From positions 1 to 61,241 of the IMG/VR virus record IMGVR_UViG_3300047678_000079: a DNA stretch of 61,241 nt; one strand, given 5' to 3'. This document shows, piece after piece, positions 1 to 6,672 of the stretch. The DNA comes from a virus. The notes under the pieces were generated by a model that saw only the letters and a list, made by a program, of their open reading frames with translations, did not search any database and was not told the origin of the DNA. The position numbers were made by a program, and so were the translations under genes. Numbering within the stretch: position 1 is the first letter of the stretch; every line of letters starts with the position of its first letter.

Positions 1-78
1 GACAGACCTGCTGCGCTACGCTTTGGGAGTGATGAAGATCGTCGTCGAAGCGCATCGTTCCGGTCAGCGGATCGTGGT
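1..78. repeat. Terminal direct repeat, left copy
   Basis: These 78 bases are identical to 61164-61241. Because the repeat lies inside one reading frame that continues correctly across the join, it is most simply the overlap of a circular assembly rather than a biological terminal repeat. The phage DNA would then be circularly permuted or have ends that the assembly hides. Confidence 0.95.
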
Positions 79-127
79 GATCGACAAGGACAACAAGGCG
101 GTCAAGGAGATTGTGCTGCCGTTCTGA
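1..127 (+). CDS. 3' part of small ribbon-helix-helix-like protein that spans the circle join
   Basis: Read from base 2, this is the last 41 codons of the gene that starts at 61036; it stops with TGA at 125-127. The complete protein is 84 residues. A helical core (TEASFADFQRMAFQTGRSMT) resembles ribbon-helix-helix or CopG-type regulators, and a basic/hydrophobic tail follows. The function is inferred only from this resemblance. It is the last gene before the first copy of the repeated stop/ribosome-binding module at 161-181. Confidence 0.7.
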   Translation, partial: TDLLRYALGVMKIVVEAHRSGQRIVVIDKDNKAVKEIVLPF

Positions 128-160
128 CCGGCCCGTAAAAGGCTCTGGGAAAGATCGATA

Positions 161-181
161 TTGGCTAGGACGAAAGGAAAC
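161..181 (+). repeat. Stop/Shine-Dalgarno module, copy 1 of a 21-bp direct repeat
   Basis: The 21 bases are identical to 412-432. The core TAGGACGAAAGGAAAC recurs with small changes at 58166, 59023 and 59469. In several copies TAG is the stop codon of the gene before, and AAAGGA is the ribosome-binding site of the gene after. Here it leads into the ATG at 187. Confidence 0.7.
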
Positions 182-186
182 CCATC

Positions 187-438
187 ATGCAACACGTAAG
201 AGAATTCTCCCGCTGCCTCGCCAGCTTGGAGCACAGTAGGTGGATGGTACGGCGGTTCTTTGTTCGCTTCATCTGCGACGAAGACGGCGATATTGGAGTT
301 TCCTTTCTAGGAAATGTAATCACTGTTATCAAATACAAAGATACCTGGATAACATACTGGTTTCGTTCCTACAAAGATGCGGGAAAGTATCAAGGGGCAA
401 GTCTGAAGCTTTTGGCTAGGACGAAAGGAAACGAATGA
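187..438 (+). CDS. Small protein, paralogue (N-terminus) of the 59489 gene product
   Basis: 83 residues, unknown function. The first 14 residues (MQHVREFSRCLASL) match the start of the 181-residue product at 59489 (MKHAREFKRCMDSL), so the two share an origin. The rest is aromatic and basic, with no catalytic motif seen. The start is preceded by AAAGGA in the repeated leader module, and its own last codons encode the second copy of that module. The stop overlaps the next start as ATGA. Confidence 0.7.
   Translation: MQHVREFSRCLASLEHSRWMVRRFFVRFICDEDGDIGVSFLGNVITVIKYKDTWITYWFRSYKDAGKYQGASLKLLARTKGNE
412..432 (+). repeat. Stop/Shine-Dalgarno module, copy 2 of a 21-bp direct repeat
   Basis: Identical to 161-181. 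Here the module is read through as the C-terminus LARTKGN of the upstream protein while still supplying the ribosome-binding site for the ATG at 435. Confidence 0.7.
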
Positions 439-617
439 GCAGCATCATCAACAAACTCCCCGGAACGTGCGAAGGCTGGCGCCGCCAGTGCGACAACCCG
501 GCCCTGTGGCAGATCACTTTGCCGTGCGGTACAGGCGACATCAACGACAGGCAGCGCATCCTGTGTGACGCCTACTTTGACGCCCGCGAGGCGGACGCGA
601 CGAGGCTCGCCGAATGA
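435..617 (+). CDS. Small hypothetical protein
   Basis: 60 residues, not recognised. Three cysteines (two near residues 12 and 19, one near 44) could bind metal, but no complete zinc motif is visible. Both ends overlap neighbours (ATGA upstream, TGATG-type downstream), which supports a genuine translationally coupled gene. Confidence 0.65.
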   Translation: MSSIINKLPGTCEGWRRQCDNPALWQITLPCGTGDINDRQRILCDAYFDAREADATRLAE

Positions 618-880
618 TCATCTACACCGCCTGCTTCGATGTCCTATGCCTCCCCGACGAGGTGGACGAGATTCTCCGCTTGGCCGACAAGGCCAGCGCG
701 TTGACCCTGGACTGTCGGGAATGCCTCCACCCTGCCCCGACGTTATTCGAGCGCCAGCGGCTCGCCTGGGACGCTCTGCGGGCCGTTGCCGTGCCTCAGG
801 CTGCCCGCGTGTGGGTGACGAAAGCATATATCGCTGCGCACCCGGAGCATGTTCTGGTCTACGAGGAGAAAAAAGCATGA
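614..880 (+). CDS. Small hypothetical protein
   Basis: 88 residues, acidic N-terminal half, not recognised. It starts at the ATG that overlaps the previous stop and ends in an ATGA overlap with the gene at 877. An alternative reading frame covers the same bases but lacks this coupling. Confidence 0.65.
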   Translation: MIIYTACFDVLCLPDEVDEILRLADKASALTLDCRECLHPAPTLFERQRLAWDALRAVAVPQAARVWVTKAYIAAHPEHVLVYEEKKA

Positions 881-1311
881 ATACAATCAACCAACCCGCC
901 GAAGTGTCAGCGCTGGTAGCACAGGCTATTGCCAGCCCTGAGAATTTCCGCGAGTTCATCCGCATGTCTGGGATGTCTGAGCCGCAACTAACGCGGCTAG
1001 TCGCTTTGGATCTCGATGAGTTCGAGTTCTGCCGGTGGTGGGCAGCGAGATCCGAGGGCGGGCATCAGTGCCCTGCCCCTGGAGTGCGCGTCTGGAATTC
1101 GCGGCGGATGCTCACCGAAAACGTCATCGATATGCACTACCGAGGGACTGATGGTCCCGTTACTGGACTTTCAAGCCTCCTGATGGAGATCCCCGGTATC
1201 ACGCATCTATACATCGGCCCGTATGAAGTCACAGTCGCTAAGGCTGACGCATTTGACTGGTGCGAGATCGCCCCGCGCGTTTCAGAAATCATCAAAGGGA
1301 TCAATTCATGA
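877..1311 (+). CDS. Protein with Nfu/NifU N-terminal-like domain
   Basis: 144 residues; the start is the ATG at 877 behind GAGGAGA. Residues about 98-141 read like the Nfu_N scaffold domain: a helix (SSLLMEIPGI), the strand LYIGPYEVTVAK, then DW and a C-terminal helix (APRVSEIIK). Nfu proteins carry Fe-S clusters, but the CxxC cluster domain normally fused downstream is absent, so a cluster role is doubtful. Residues 1-97 are not recognised. The gene is coupled to the serine recombinase by ATGA. Confidence 0.55.
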   Translation: MNTINQPAEVSALVAQAIASPENFREFIRMSGMSEPQLTRLVALDLDEFEFCRWWAARSEGGHQCPAPGVRVWNSRRMLTENVIDMHYRGTDGPVTGLSSLLMEIPGITHLYIGPYEVTVAKADAFDWCEIAPRVSEIIKGINS

Positions 1312-1976
1312 AAATTCTGGCGTACGCGAGAGTCTCGGGCGACTCGCAAGCCTCCGATGGCCGCGATGGGCTTCGGAGGCAGCGGCTTGCCTGCGAAGCC
1401 GTGGCCAAGGCGAACGGCTGGACCATCGCCCAGCACTTCGTCGACAAAGGGATCTCGGGGACCACCGACCTTGAAAACCGTCCAGCCCTGTCCGCTCTCC
1501 GCGCTGTCCTGAAGCGCGGGGACGTGGTGATCGTCGAAAACAGCAGCCGCATTGCCCGCTCGTTGCTCCCATTTGTGATGATCATGACGGACCTCGACCA
1601 GCTCGGGGTCCGCGTGATCGGGCACGAGGGCGGAGAGATGTCGAAGAGCAGCGATCCATCGGTCGAGATGATCCGCACCATCATCGCGGCGGTTGCCGCG
1701 TACGAGCGGCATGTGATCGTCAATAAGCTGGCGTCCGCGCGCCGGCGCAAGCGGGAGAATGGGGAGCGGTGCGATGGGCGGAAACCGTACGGCTTTCACG
1801 AACACGAGAAAGCGGGCGTGGAATTGATCCTCAGCATGCACGCGGCGGGAAGCACTTTGTGGCAGATAGCCTCAGCGCTCAAAGCGGCGGGCCACAAGCC
1901 ACGCGCCTGCGCGAAGTGGCCTCTGACTACCATCTCTGGCGTGATTCGCGCACAGGGGCGAAAGGACTCGAAATGA
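1308..1976 (+). CDS. Small serine recombinase (resolvase/invertase family)
   Basis: 222 residues. The resolvase N-terminal domain carries the catalytic serine in YARVSGDSQ (Ser10), followed by the conserved region with VIVENSSRIARS and a long helix E (AAVAAYERHVIVNKL). The C-terminus (about 150-215) resembles a helix-turn-helix (LWQIASALKAAGHKPR). The size fits resolvases and invertases, not large serine integrases. It could resolve genome multimers, invert a segment or integrate the phage; no substrate is proven. The start at 1308 gives an ATGA overlap with the previous gene. A nested inverted repeat lies 140 bp downstream. Confidence 0.85.
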   Translation: MKILAYARVSGDSQASDGRDGLRRQRLACEAVAKANGWTIAQHFVDKGISGTTDLENRPALSALRAVLKRGDVVIVENSSRIARSLLPFVMIMTDLDQLGVRVIGHEGGEMSKSSDPSVEMIRTIIAAVAAYERHVIVNKLASARRRKRENGERCDGRKPYGFHEHEKAGVELILSMHAAGSTLWQIASALKAAGHKPRACAKWPLTTISGVIRAQGRKDSK

Positions 1977-2134
1977 TCCTCACCCCCGCACAAATCGAGA
2001 ACTGCCGCCTCCTCGATCTTCGAAGGGTTCTGTCCAATCAAGAAACCATCTGTGTAGTAAAGCATACTAATAACTCCGGAAGAAGCTTCTCAGAACAATC
2101 TGGGGGACCAGGAGGAAACGCAGCTATCTCTTGA
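1973..2134 (+). CDS. Small hypothetical protein
   Basis: 53 residues, coupled by ATGA to the recombinase. The start MILTPAQIENCRLL resembles short phage proteins beginning LTPAQIENWR, but I cannot assign a role. Its 3' third overlaps the antisense gene at 2038-2232, so one of the two may be wrong. Its stop falls inside the inverted repeat 2116-2155. Confidence 0.5.
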   Translation: MILTPAQIENCRLLDLRRVLSNQETICVVKHTNNSGRSFSEQSGGPGGNAAIS

Positions 2135-2232
2135 CTATGAGTCAATGCTGCGTTTTCGAAAGAGTTCAGATCATTTCTGGTCCGACCTATCGTCACGTCC
2201 GTTTGCTTCGTCGGCACGGCAACCTGTATCAT
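2038..2232 (-). CDS. Small hypothetical protein of antisense cassette (third gene)
   Basis: 64 residues, not recognised. The start overlaps the stop of the 77-residue gene as ATGA, which is the main support. It overlaps the + strand gene at 1973-2134 by 97 bases. Confidence 0.45.
   Translation of the reverse strand: MIQVAVPTKQTDVTIGRTRNDLNSFENAALTHSQEIAAFPPGPPDCSEKLLPELLVCFTTQMVS
2116..2155. promoter_or_regulatory. Nested inverted repeat beside the recombinase gene
   Basis: Outer arms AAACGCAG (2116-2123) and CTGCGTTT (2148-2155) enclose inner arms TTGACT (2131-2136) and AGTCAA (2140-2145) around ATG. As RNA it could form a stem followed by a short T run, so a terminator between converging genes is one reading. 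A recombinase-binding site is another. Confidence 0.6.
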
Positions 2233-2462
2233 CTTCGCCAGTGTCCAAGCCTGCTTCCAATGAGCTTTGCGGCTTCAGTCCCTAACATGCCCAGCGACGC
2301 CTGACCTGGCGCTTGACGCACGCCCCTTGAACCTTTCGGCGGGGTCTCGCTTGCCCCCATCGCGGCGGTCTTCCCACAAAAGAAGAGGCCCATCTTCGGG
2401 TTGTTGGAAGGTTCGCCGAGTGCTCCAAGAGGAAAAGCATTCGGGAACACCAACCCAAACAT
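2229..2462 (-). CDS. Small hypothetical protein of antisense cassette (second gene)
   Basis: 77 residues, not recognised. It is Gly/Pro rich with a basic C-terminus (EAAKLIGSRLGHWRR). It starts 12 bases after the preceding small gene with AAGG upstream, and its stop overlaps the next start as ATGA. The coupling pattern matches the rest of the genome and argues that this - strand cassette is real. Confidence 0.5.
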   Translation of the reverse strand: MFGLVFPNAFPLGALGEPSNNPKMGLFFCGKTAAMGASETPPKGSRGVRQAPGQASLGMLGTEAAKLIGSRLGHWRR

Positions 2463-2474
2463 GGGCCTTAATTC

Positions 2475-2621
2475 CTATCTCTTGGCGACACCAGCGAACC
2501 GCTTCCAACGGCTCACAAGATCACCTCCAGCATCCGCGATTTCGCGGGGAATGTCAAGGGCTAAGCGCGCACGTTCTGAGGCGCGTAGACCAATCGCAAC
2601 CGCAGATGCCACCGTTCGCAT
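2475..2621 (-). CDS. Small hypothetical protein of antisense cassette (first gene)
   Basis: 48 residues. It reads as an amphipathic helical protein (GLRASERARLALDIPREIAD) with a basic end. No ribosome-binding site stands out. Upstream, 2561-2734 also holds a stop-to-stop - strand frame without a good start codon, perhaps a remnant. Function unknown. Confidence 0.4.
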   Translation of the reverse strand: MRTVASAVAIGLRASERARLALDIPREIADAGGDLVSRWKRFAGVAKR

Positions 2622-2806
2622 AGGAGCGCGGCCCGGCCCGCACACACGAGCGCGATGCCCGTCCAGCCGCCGCTGGCTTCGATCTTGCGCCAGGCGGCAA
2701 GGCGGAAGGCCTCGAAAAGTTCACGGTCGGTAGGCTAACTCAGGCTCCCTGCATTTAGCGTTTTTGCATCGAATAGCGGTATAAGTATTTCTCATGCAGA
2801 TTAGGG

Positions 2807-2836
2807 TTGCAAAACGGACTGAACCGATTCCATAAT
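2807..2836 (+). promoter_or_regulatory. Candidate sigma70-type promoter
   Basis: TTGCAA (2807-2812) and CATAAT (2831-2836) are 18 bases apart, placing a start site near 2843, just ahead of the ribosome-binding site AAGGA and the ATG at 2854. The remaining 2622-2806 shows no confident gene and would also hold the promoter of the antisense cassette. Confidence 0.45.
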
Positions 2837-2853
2837 TGGAACACAAGGACAGC

Positions 2854-3039
2854 ATGGACAGAATGGACAGCACAAACACACCGGTTGAGCCCAGCGAAAT
2901 CAGGGTCCGGCAGGTCCCGCGAGAGGTCAAGTTGCGCCTCAGCTTCACAGCGAAGGCAATTGGCCAAAGCGAGGGCGAGTACGTGATCGCTATGCTCGAC
3001 CAATATCTTCCAAAATACAAGACGGAGGAACCGGCATGA
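2854..3039 (+). CDS. Ribbon-helix-helix-like DNA-binding protein
   Basis: 61 residues. A strand (EIRVRQVPREVKLRL) followed by two helices (FTAKAIGQSEGEYVIAML) fits the Arc/CopG fold, which binds DNA as dimers. I chose the ATG at 2854, five bases after AAGGA; an earlier TTG is in frame. It is the first gene after the promoter candidate and could regulate the divergent cassette at 2.0-2.6 kb. Confidence 0.65.
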   Translation: MDRMDSTNTPVEPSEIRVRQVPREVKLRLSFTAKAIGQSEGEYVIAMLDQYLPKYKTEEPA

Positions 3040-3215
3040 TCGGCAACAACAGTTTGACCCTCTGCGCAGCGGAGATGCACAAGGCCGTCGAGTTTTACCT
3101 GAAGGAAGAAGTCATGAAGGATCAAGCCTTCAAGGTGATCTCCATATCTCCAGAAACCAGCGTGAGCAGCGGCTTCATCGTCAAGCTCGAAGGTACTCAG
3201 AAGGTGCCAGCATGA
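3036..3215 (+). CDS. Small hypothetical protein
   Basis: 59 residues (begins MIGNNSLTLCAAEMHKAVEF). It fills the space between its neighbours exactly, with ATGA overlaps at both ends. One helix-rich half and one strand-rich half; no known family seen. Confidence 0.65.
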   Translation: MIGNNSLTLCAAEMHKAVEFYLKEEVMKDQAFKVISISPETSVSSGFIVKLEGTQKVPA

Positions 3216-3421
3216 CGGATTACGAGCAAGGATGGGTCAGAGGCTTTCATGCTGGCGCAAAACGAAGCGCGCAGATCGTCATCGACATGATCCGTGTCAA
3301 CGGGTACTCGCCCTCCGAGGTAGAGGATTCCAATAGAGTATACTTTGCCAGCGGACAAGCCATGGCCGACCTTCAAAGAGAGATGAAAATCGCCGTCGCA
3401 GAGAAGGGATCGTGTTCATGA
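3212..3421 (+). CDS. Small hypothetical protein
   Basis: 69 residues beginning MTDYEQGWVRGFHAGAKRSA, mostly helical, not recognised. Coupled at both ends. Confidence 0.65.
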   Translation: MTDYEQGWVRGFHAGAKRSAQIVIDMIRVNGYSPSEVEDSNRVYFASGQAMADLQREMKIAVAEKGSCS

Positions 3422-3666
3422 GACACCACGAAATCGCGCAGCGTCTGCGCAAGACCGACGCCTACGTGATCGAACTGCGCAAGCGCGGGATCGTTGCTGA
3501 TGGAGTTCAAAATATCAGCGCGGAAGAGTGGGCCACTTTGGCGGCCTCCATCGGACAGAAGAGACCTGGCCCGAAGACCATCGCGATGATCGAGCAGCAG
3601 CTTCGCGCGCTCCAGGCGCCGCTGGCGGATGCGTTCGCGCGACTGCGGAAGGGACGGGCGGCATGA
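3418..3666 (+). CDS. Small helix-turn-helix-like protein
   Basis: 82 residues. The N-terminus (HEIAQRLRKTDAYVIELRKR) resembles a helix-turn-helix, so DNA binding is plausible but unproven. The ATG at 3418 overlaps the previous stop; a GTG six bases earlier is possible. Confidence 0.6.
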   Translation: MRHHEIAQRLRKTDAYVIELRKRGIVADGVQNISAEEWATLAASIGQKRPGPKTIAMIEQQLRALQAPLADAFARLRKGRAA

Positions 3667-4199
3667 TCCCCTTTCAGGAATTTGCGAAGATCCCCCGACT
3701 GAAGCGCGGCTGCTTCATCACAGAAAAGATCGACGGCACGAACGGCGTGATCCATTTCGACGAGGACGGCAACATGCTTGTGGGTAGCCGCACGCGCTGG
3801 ATCACCCCAGAGCAGGACAACTACGGGTTCGCGCGGTGGGCTTACGAGAACAAGGTGGAACTCGCCAAGCTCGGCCCGGGCTTCCACTACGGCGAATGGT
3901 GGGGAGCGGGCATCCAGCGCCGTTACGGTCTCACTGAGAAACGTTTCTCGTTGTTCAATGTCGGGCGATGGACTGACGATGTGCGGCCTGCTTGCTGTGG
4001 CGTCGTCCCGATTCTGTATCACGGCGACTTCACGACAACGGTAGTTGATGAATGCCTCGAAACCCTTCGATCGAACGGAAGCGTTGCGGCGCCGGGATTC
4101 ATGAAGCCTGAAGGCGTGGTCATCTATTTGACCGCCGCTGGAGCGTATTTCAAACGGACCATCGAGAAGGACGAAAAGCCGAAAGGGAAAGTGGCATGA
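3663..4199 (+). CDS. RNA ligase
   Basis: 178 residues. The nucleotidyl-transferase motif I is FITEKIDGTNG with Lys22 as the AMP-accepting residue. Later elements fit the family: FSLFNV (motif III region), KPEGVVIY (motif IV) and FKRTIE (motif V). The protein is shorter than T4 Rnl2-type enzymes (about 330 residues), so it holds the catalytic domain and little else. Such ligases mend nicked RNA, often tRNA cut by host defences. The genome also carries a tRNA-like element and an HD protein, so RNA repair is a reasonable guess. Confidence 0.85.
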   Translation: MIPFQEFAKIPRLKRGCFITEKIDGTNGVIHFDEDGNMLVGSRTRWITPEQDNYGFARWAYENKVELAKLGPGFHYGEWWGAGIQRRYGLTEKRFSLFNVGRWTDDVRPACCGVVPILYHGDFTTTVVDECLETLRSNGSVAAPGFMKPEGVVIYLTAAGAYFKRTIEKDEKPKGKVA

Positions 4200-4339
4200 T
4201 CGACTTCCTCCTGCTCCTCGCGGACTACCTCTTCGGCGGCTCCGTCACCGTGGCCGAATCCAAGCGCGTTGACGAGGTTGTGACCGACTGCCAGCCGCAG
4301 CGGGACATCCATCTCGTCGTGCGGGCGGTGCAGCGATGA
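4196..4339 (+). CDS. Small peptide with hydrophobic start
   Basis: 47 residues; the N-terminus MIDFLLLLADYLFGG is hydrophobic, the rest charged. First of a run of tiny genes, several membrane-like, all coupled by 4-base overlaps. Confidence 0.55.
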   Translation: MIDFLLLLADYLFGGSVTVAESKRVDEVVTDCQPQRDIHLVVRAVQR

Positions 4340-4422
4340 TATGCCCGCGCACGCCCGCCGTGATTGTCGGCATCCTGCTGTTTGCGGTCGCGTTGGTTCT
4401 CTGGTTCGCGAGGCGCAAATGA
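4336..4422 (+). CDS. 28-residue single-span membrane peptide
   Basis: One hydrophobic span (VIVGILLFAVALVLWF) and a basic end RRK, which predicts N-out/C-in insertion. Overlaps both neighbours by ATGA. The size and shape are similar to phage membrane toxins, host-takeover peptides or pinholins; no assignment is possible. Confidence 0.55.
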   Translation: MICPRTPAVIVGILLFAVALVLWFARRK

Positions 4423-4718
4423 CAATCAAATCCGGCGTACGCGCCACCTTTTCGCGGGATATCCTCACGGCTCCCACCGTTTCCCCGCAACGGCCCGGAG
4501 GCTCCTCCAACCAGTCCTCCGTGCCGGTCTCTATCCCGGTGCTCTGGCTCAACCCCGAGCACCAAAGCACATACGTCTTGCCCGCGTCCTCCTTGCGTGG
4601 CCCAGTGCCGGTGACGCATCCCGACCATGATCTCGTCACCGGCCTCTTTTGCGGGGGCCTTGTGATGTTGATCTGCTTCGTGATTGCCGCGATCTGCGCG
4701 GGGGCGGTGCGGCTGTGA
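4419..4718 (+). CDS. Small membrane protein with C-terminal span
   Basis: 99 residues: a polar Ser/Pro/Thr-rich N-terminal part and one C-terminal transmembrane segment (LVTGLFCGGLVMLICFVIAA). Unknown family. Confidence 0.6.
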   Translation: MTIKSGVRATFSRDILTAPTVSPQRPGGSSNQSSVPVSIPVLWLNPEHQSTYVLPASSLRGPVPVTHPDHDLVTGLFCGGLVMLICFVIAAICAGAVRL

Positions 4719-4882
4719 TTATTTTGGCTGTTGGTACCGTCTTCAACCTGGCGTGCATGTGGGCGCAAGCACAGCTTGCTTTCAACTCAAAGACAGCAAA
4801 GCCCTACGCGTTCCATGCATTCTTGACTGTATTTCATGGCCATTTCGCCGCGTTCGCCATCGAAAGGATGCTCGGATCATGA
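4715..4882 (+). CDS. Small hypothetical protein (GTG start)
   Basis: 55 residues, with moderately hydrophobic stretches (IILAVGTVFNLACMW and FHAFLTVFHGHFAAFAI). The GTG start is chosen because it makes the usual GTGA overlap with the previous stop. Confidence 0.55.
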   Translation: MIILAVGTVFNLACMWAQAQLAFNSKTAKPYAFHAFLTVFHGHFAAFAIERMLGS

Positions 4883-5118
4883 CACTCGAATGGGCAGAAA
4901 ACCAAGCAGGCGATGTCGGGACCACCGGCAAGTGCGGCTCGACGTATATTGTCTGGCGCGGCACGCATCAGTGGATCGTCACCACGTCCCTGAAACAGCG
5001 CGGACAGCGGCAGCTTGCGCCTTCCGTGCGCGGCGGGTTCGCGACGAGAGAAGCTGCGATGGCCGCAGTCCAGGCGCACGAAGACGCGATCAAGCCGGGG
5101 GTTCCAGACAATGCTTAA
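4879..5118 (+). CDS. Small hypothetical protein
   Basis: 79 residues with a predicted strand-rich core (STYIVWRGTHQWIVTTSL) and a C-terminal helix in which AREAA-like residues precede an acidic end. Not recognised. ATGA-coupled to the gene before. Confidence 0.6.
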   Translation: MTLEWAENQAGDVGTTGKCGSTYIVWRGTHQWIVTTSLKQRGQRQLAPSVRGGFATREAAMAAVQAHEDAIKPGVPDNA

Positions 5119-5371
5119 CCCGAACAAGGTCGGAGTGCGCGTCGTTTGTGCGACGTGCGGTCGCCAGAAGGCCCCGCGCGGTCGAAGCGCTTCGTACATG
5201 TTGGCGTACTGCCTGCCCGCTTTCATGGGGCCGGAGTTCGGCGAGCCATCCTGCCACGGCTACCGCGAGGAGCCAAAGGTCGGGGACCTGTGGCCGGGAG
5301 AATCGGAAGCTGACTTCGGCTACCCGGTAAGCGACGACGGTACGGAAATCAGGGAGGCCACTAATGCCTAG
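5111..5371 (+). CDS. Small Cys-containing protein
   Basis: 86 residues. CATCGRQK resembles half of a zinc ribbon; two further cysteines lie near residues 34 and 48. Metal binding is possible. Overlaps the previous stop by 8 bases. Confidence 0.6.
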   Translation: MLNPNKVGVRVVCATCGRQKAPRGRSASYMLAYCLPAFMGPEFGEPSCHGYREEPKVGDLWPGESEADFGYPVSDDGTEIREATNA

Positions 5372-5483
5372 CCAAGCCGAGATGCTCGCCCTGGCCTTCA
5401 TCTCGCTGCTGATCATCATCGCGATCTACGCGTTTATCGACCGGCCTGTGAGACTGATGAAAAACGAGGGGGACAAGGGATGA
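5364..5483 (+). CDS. 39-residue single-span membrane peptide
   Basis: The span MLALAFISLLIIIAIYAF is followed by a charged tail (DRPVRLMKNEGDKG). Function unknown; overlaps both neighbours. Confidence 0.55.
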   Translation: MPSQAEMLALAFISLLIIIAIYAFIDRPVRLMKNEGDKG

Positions 5484-5659
5484 ACAGCGAAGCCAACATG
5501 ATCCTCGGAGGCCTGGGCATCCTCTCTTTCGCGGCGGTACCCGATGCCGCCGAATGGCTCGCCGTGCACATCCTGGCGCATGCAGCGGGCCAGCGTGCCG
5601 GGCGCCGGGCGTACCTGTCAGCGCGTGAGGATGTTTTGCGGGAGCAGTTGCAGCCGTAG
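5480..5659 (+). CDS. Small hypothetical protein
   Basis: 59 residues with a hydrophobic first half (MILGGLGILSFAAVPDAAEW) and a basic helical second half. Last gene of the 4.2-5.7 kb small-peptide run. Confidence 0.55.
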   Translation: MNSEANMILGGLGILSFAAVPDAAEWLAVHILAHAAGQRAGRRAYLSAREDVLREQLQP

Positions 5660-6028
5660 CGGGTTGCGCTTCGAGGCCGATGCCTTTGGAAGTCATTCTT
5701 GTGCGGATATCCGCACTCGCCAAGGGCATCGACTTCGCGGCGTCAACGTCGCGTATCAGGGTGGCGACCAACGCCGAACAAAAGTGCTGAACGTCCGCGC
5801 GGCCTCGTTCTGATTGCTACTCAATGAGGCCCGCGGGCAAGGGATCTGGACACGCTGCAATCGATCACTCATGCGACGAGCGAACGAAACAGCTATCCGG
5901 GTCTCTCGCCCGCGCTCCAAAGCTGCTGGCCTGTTGCGGTGCGCGTGCCAGCCAAACATCGCGGCGCGGCCATCGGTGGCGATCTGGTAGCTGGAGCGCG
6001 GATCAAAATACGAAAAGGAGACCAAGCG
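5660..6028. other. Intergenic stretch without a confident gene
   Basis: 369 bases. It contains the perfect palindrome at 5701-5716. Open frames here (for example 5824-6036) have no convincing composition. The ribosome-binding site AAAAGGAG for the next gene ends it. Confidence 0.5.
5701..5716. promoter_or_regulatory. Perfect 16-bp palindrome
   Basis: GTGCGGATATCCGCAC reads the same on both strands. In a gap between two coupled gene runs this fits an operator for a dimeric repressor, for example one of the ribbon-helix-helix proteins; that link is inference. Confidence 0.6.
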
Positions 6029-6454
6029 ATGACTGAGTCAGAAATCATCGAACTCGAAAAGCGGGTATGTCGGAGGCTGGGAATCGCGCCCATGCACTGG
6101 AAATTGAGTGAGTGCATCGTGATCCCGATCTACCATCGCGTGGCCCGCGACTGGTCTGCGTTCGGACTGGTGATCGAGAAGCTGGAATCCAGACGGTCAA
6201 TTAGATGGCGGGCGAAGTTTTACATGCGCGATTCTGATTACTGCGTGGACATCGGCGTCGAAGAAGAGTTTGACGAGCGTTGCATTGCGATGGGATCGGG
6301 CGCCACCCTGCCTCTCGCGCTCTGCCTGGCGGTGGACGATATGCCGCCCACGGATCCTATCGATGCCGTCGAGGAGCGCAAGGCCATCGAGCGAGCCGAG
6401 GTGCGCATTGGTTCCGGTAAGCCGGAGCCGCTGACTGAGGAGGTGGAGTTTTGA
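6029..6454 (+). CDS. Hypothetical protein
   Basis: 141 residues, acidic C-terminal half. It starts behind a strong AAAAGGAG eight bases upstream. It reads like a phage ABA-sandwich-type protein (central strand-rich part ending in LPLALCLAVDDM), but the family is not certain. Its stop overlaps the next TTG start. Confidence 0.6.
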   Translation: MTESEIIELEKRVCRRLGIAPMHWKLSECIVIPIYHRVARDWSAFGLVIEKLESRRSIRWRAKFYMRDSDYCVDIGVEEEFDERCIAMGSGATLPLALCLAVDDMPPTDPIDAVEERKAIERAEVRIGSGKPEPLTEEVEF

Positions 6455-6672
6455 AGTGTTCGAACTGCGGTCTACGGATCCGCTGCCACGCCGTCTACGC
6501 CGTGCCGATCAAGCGCATGGGGATGGAATATCAGTGTTCCGCGCAGTGCCGCGATGCGGTGTGGCGCGAAGAGCGGGAGGCCCGCGAGGCGGAACTGGTG
6601 GCGAAGCGGATCGCGTACCTGGACCCGGACAACGTGGCGACGCTGGAGTTGGAGCGGATGGTGGGCGTATGA
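6451..6672 (+). CDS. Small zinc-ribbon protein (TTG start)
   Basis: 73 residues. KCSNCG and YQCSAQCRD supply four cysteines for one zinc site, followed by a long charged helix. The TTG start overlaps the previous stop as TTGA, the same coupling seen with ATG and GTG elsewhere. Confidence 0.6.
   Translation: MKCSNCGLRIRCHAVYAVPIKRMGMEYQCSAQCRDAVWREEREAREAELVAKRIAYLDPDNVATLELERMVGV

Noticed and set aside
1-78. Biological terminal repeat of the packaged genome
   Set aside because: The 78 bases lie within one gene that reads correctly through the join; an assembly overlap of a circular sequence explains them better.
1137-1841. 234-codon - strand open frame
   Set aside because: Antisense to the serine recombinase, which has its catalytic motif.
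1308-1976. Large serine integrase as proof of lysogeny
   Set aside because: The protein is only 222 residues and lacks the zinc ribbon/coiled-coil of large integrases; a resolvase or invertase role is equally likely.
5824-6036. 70-codon + strand frame
   Set aside because: Composition unlike protein; the real start of the next gene at 6029 has a strong ribosome-binding site.
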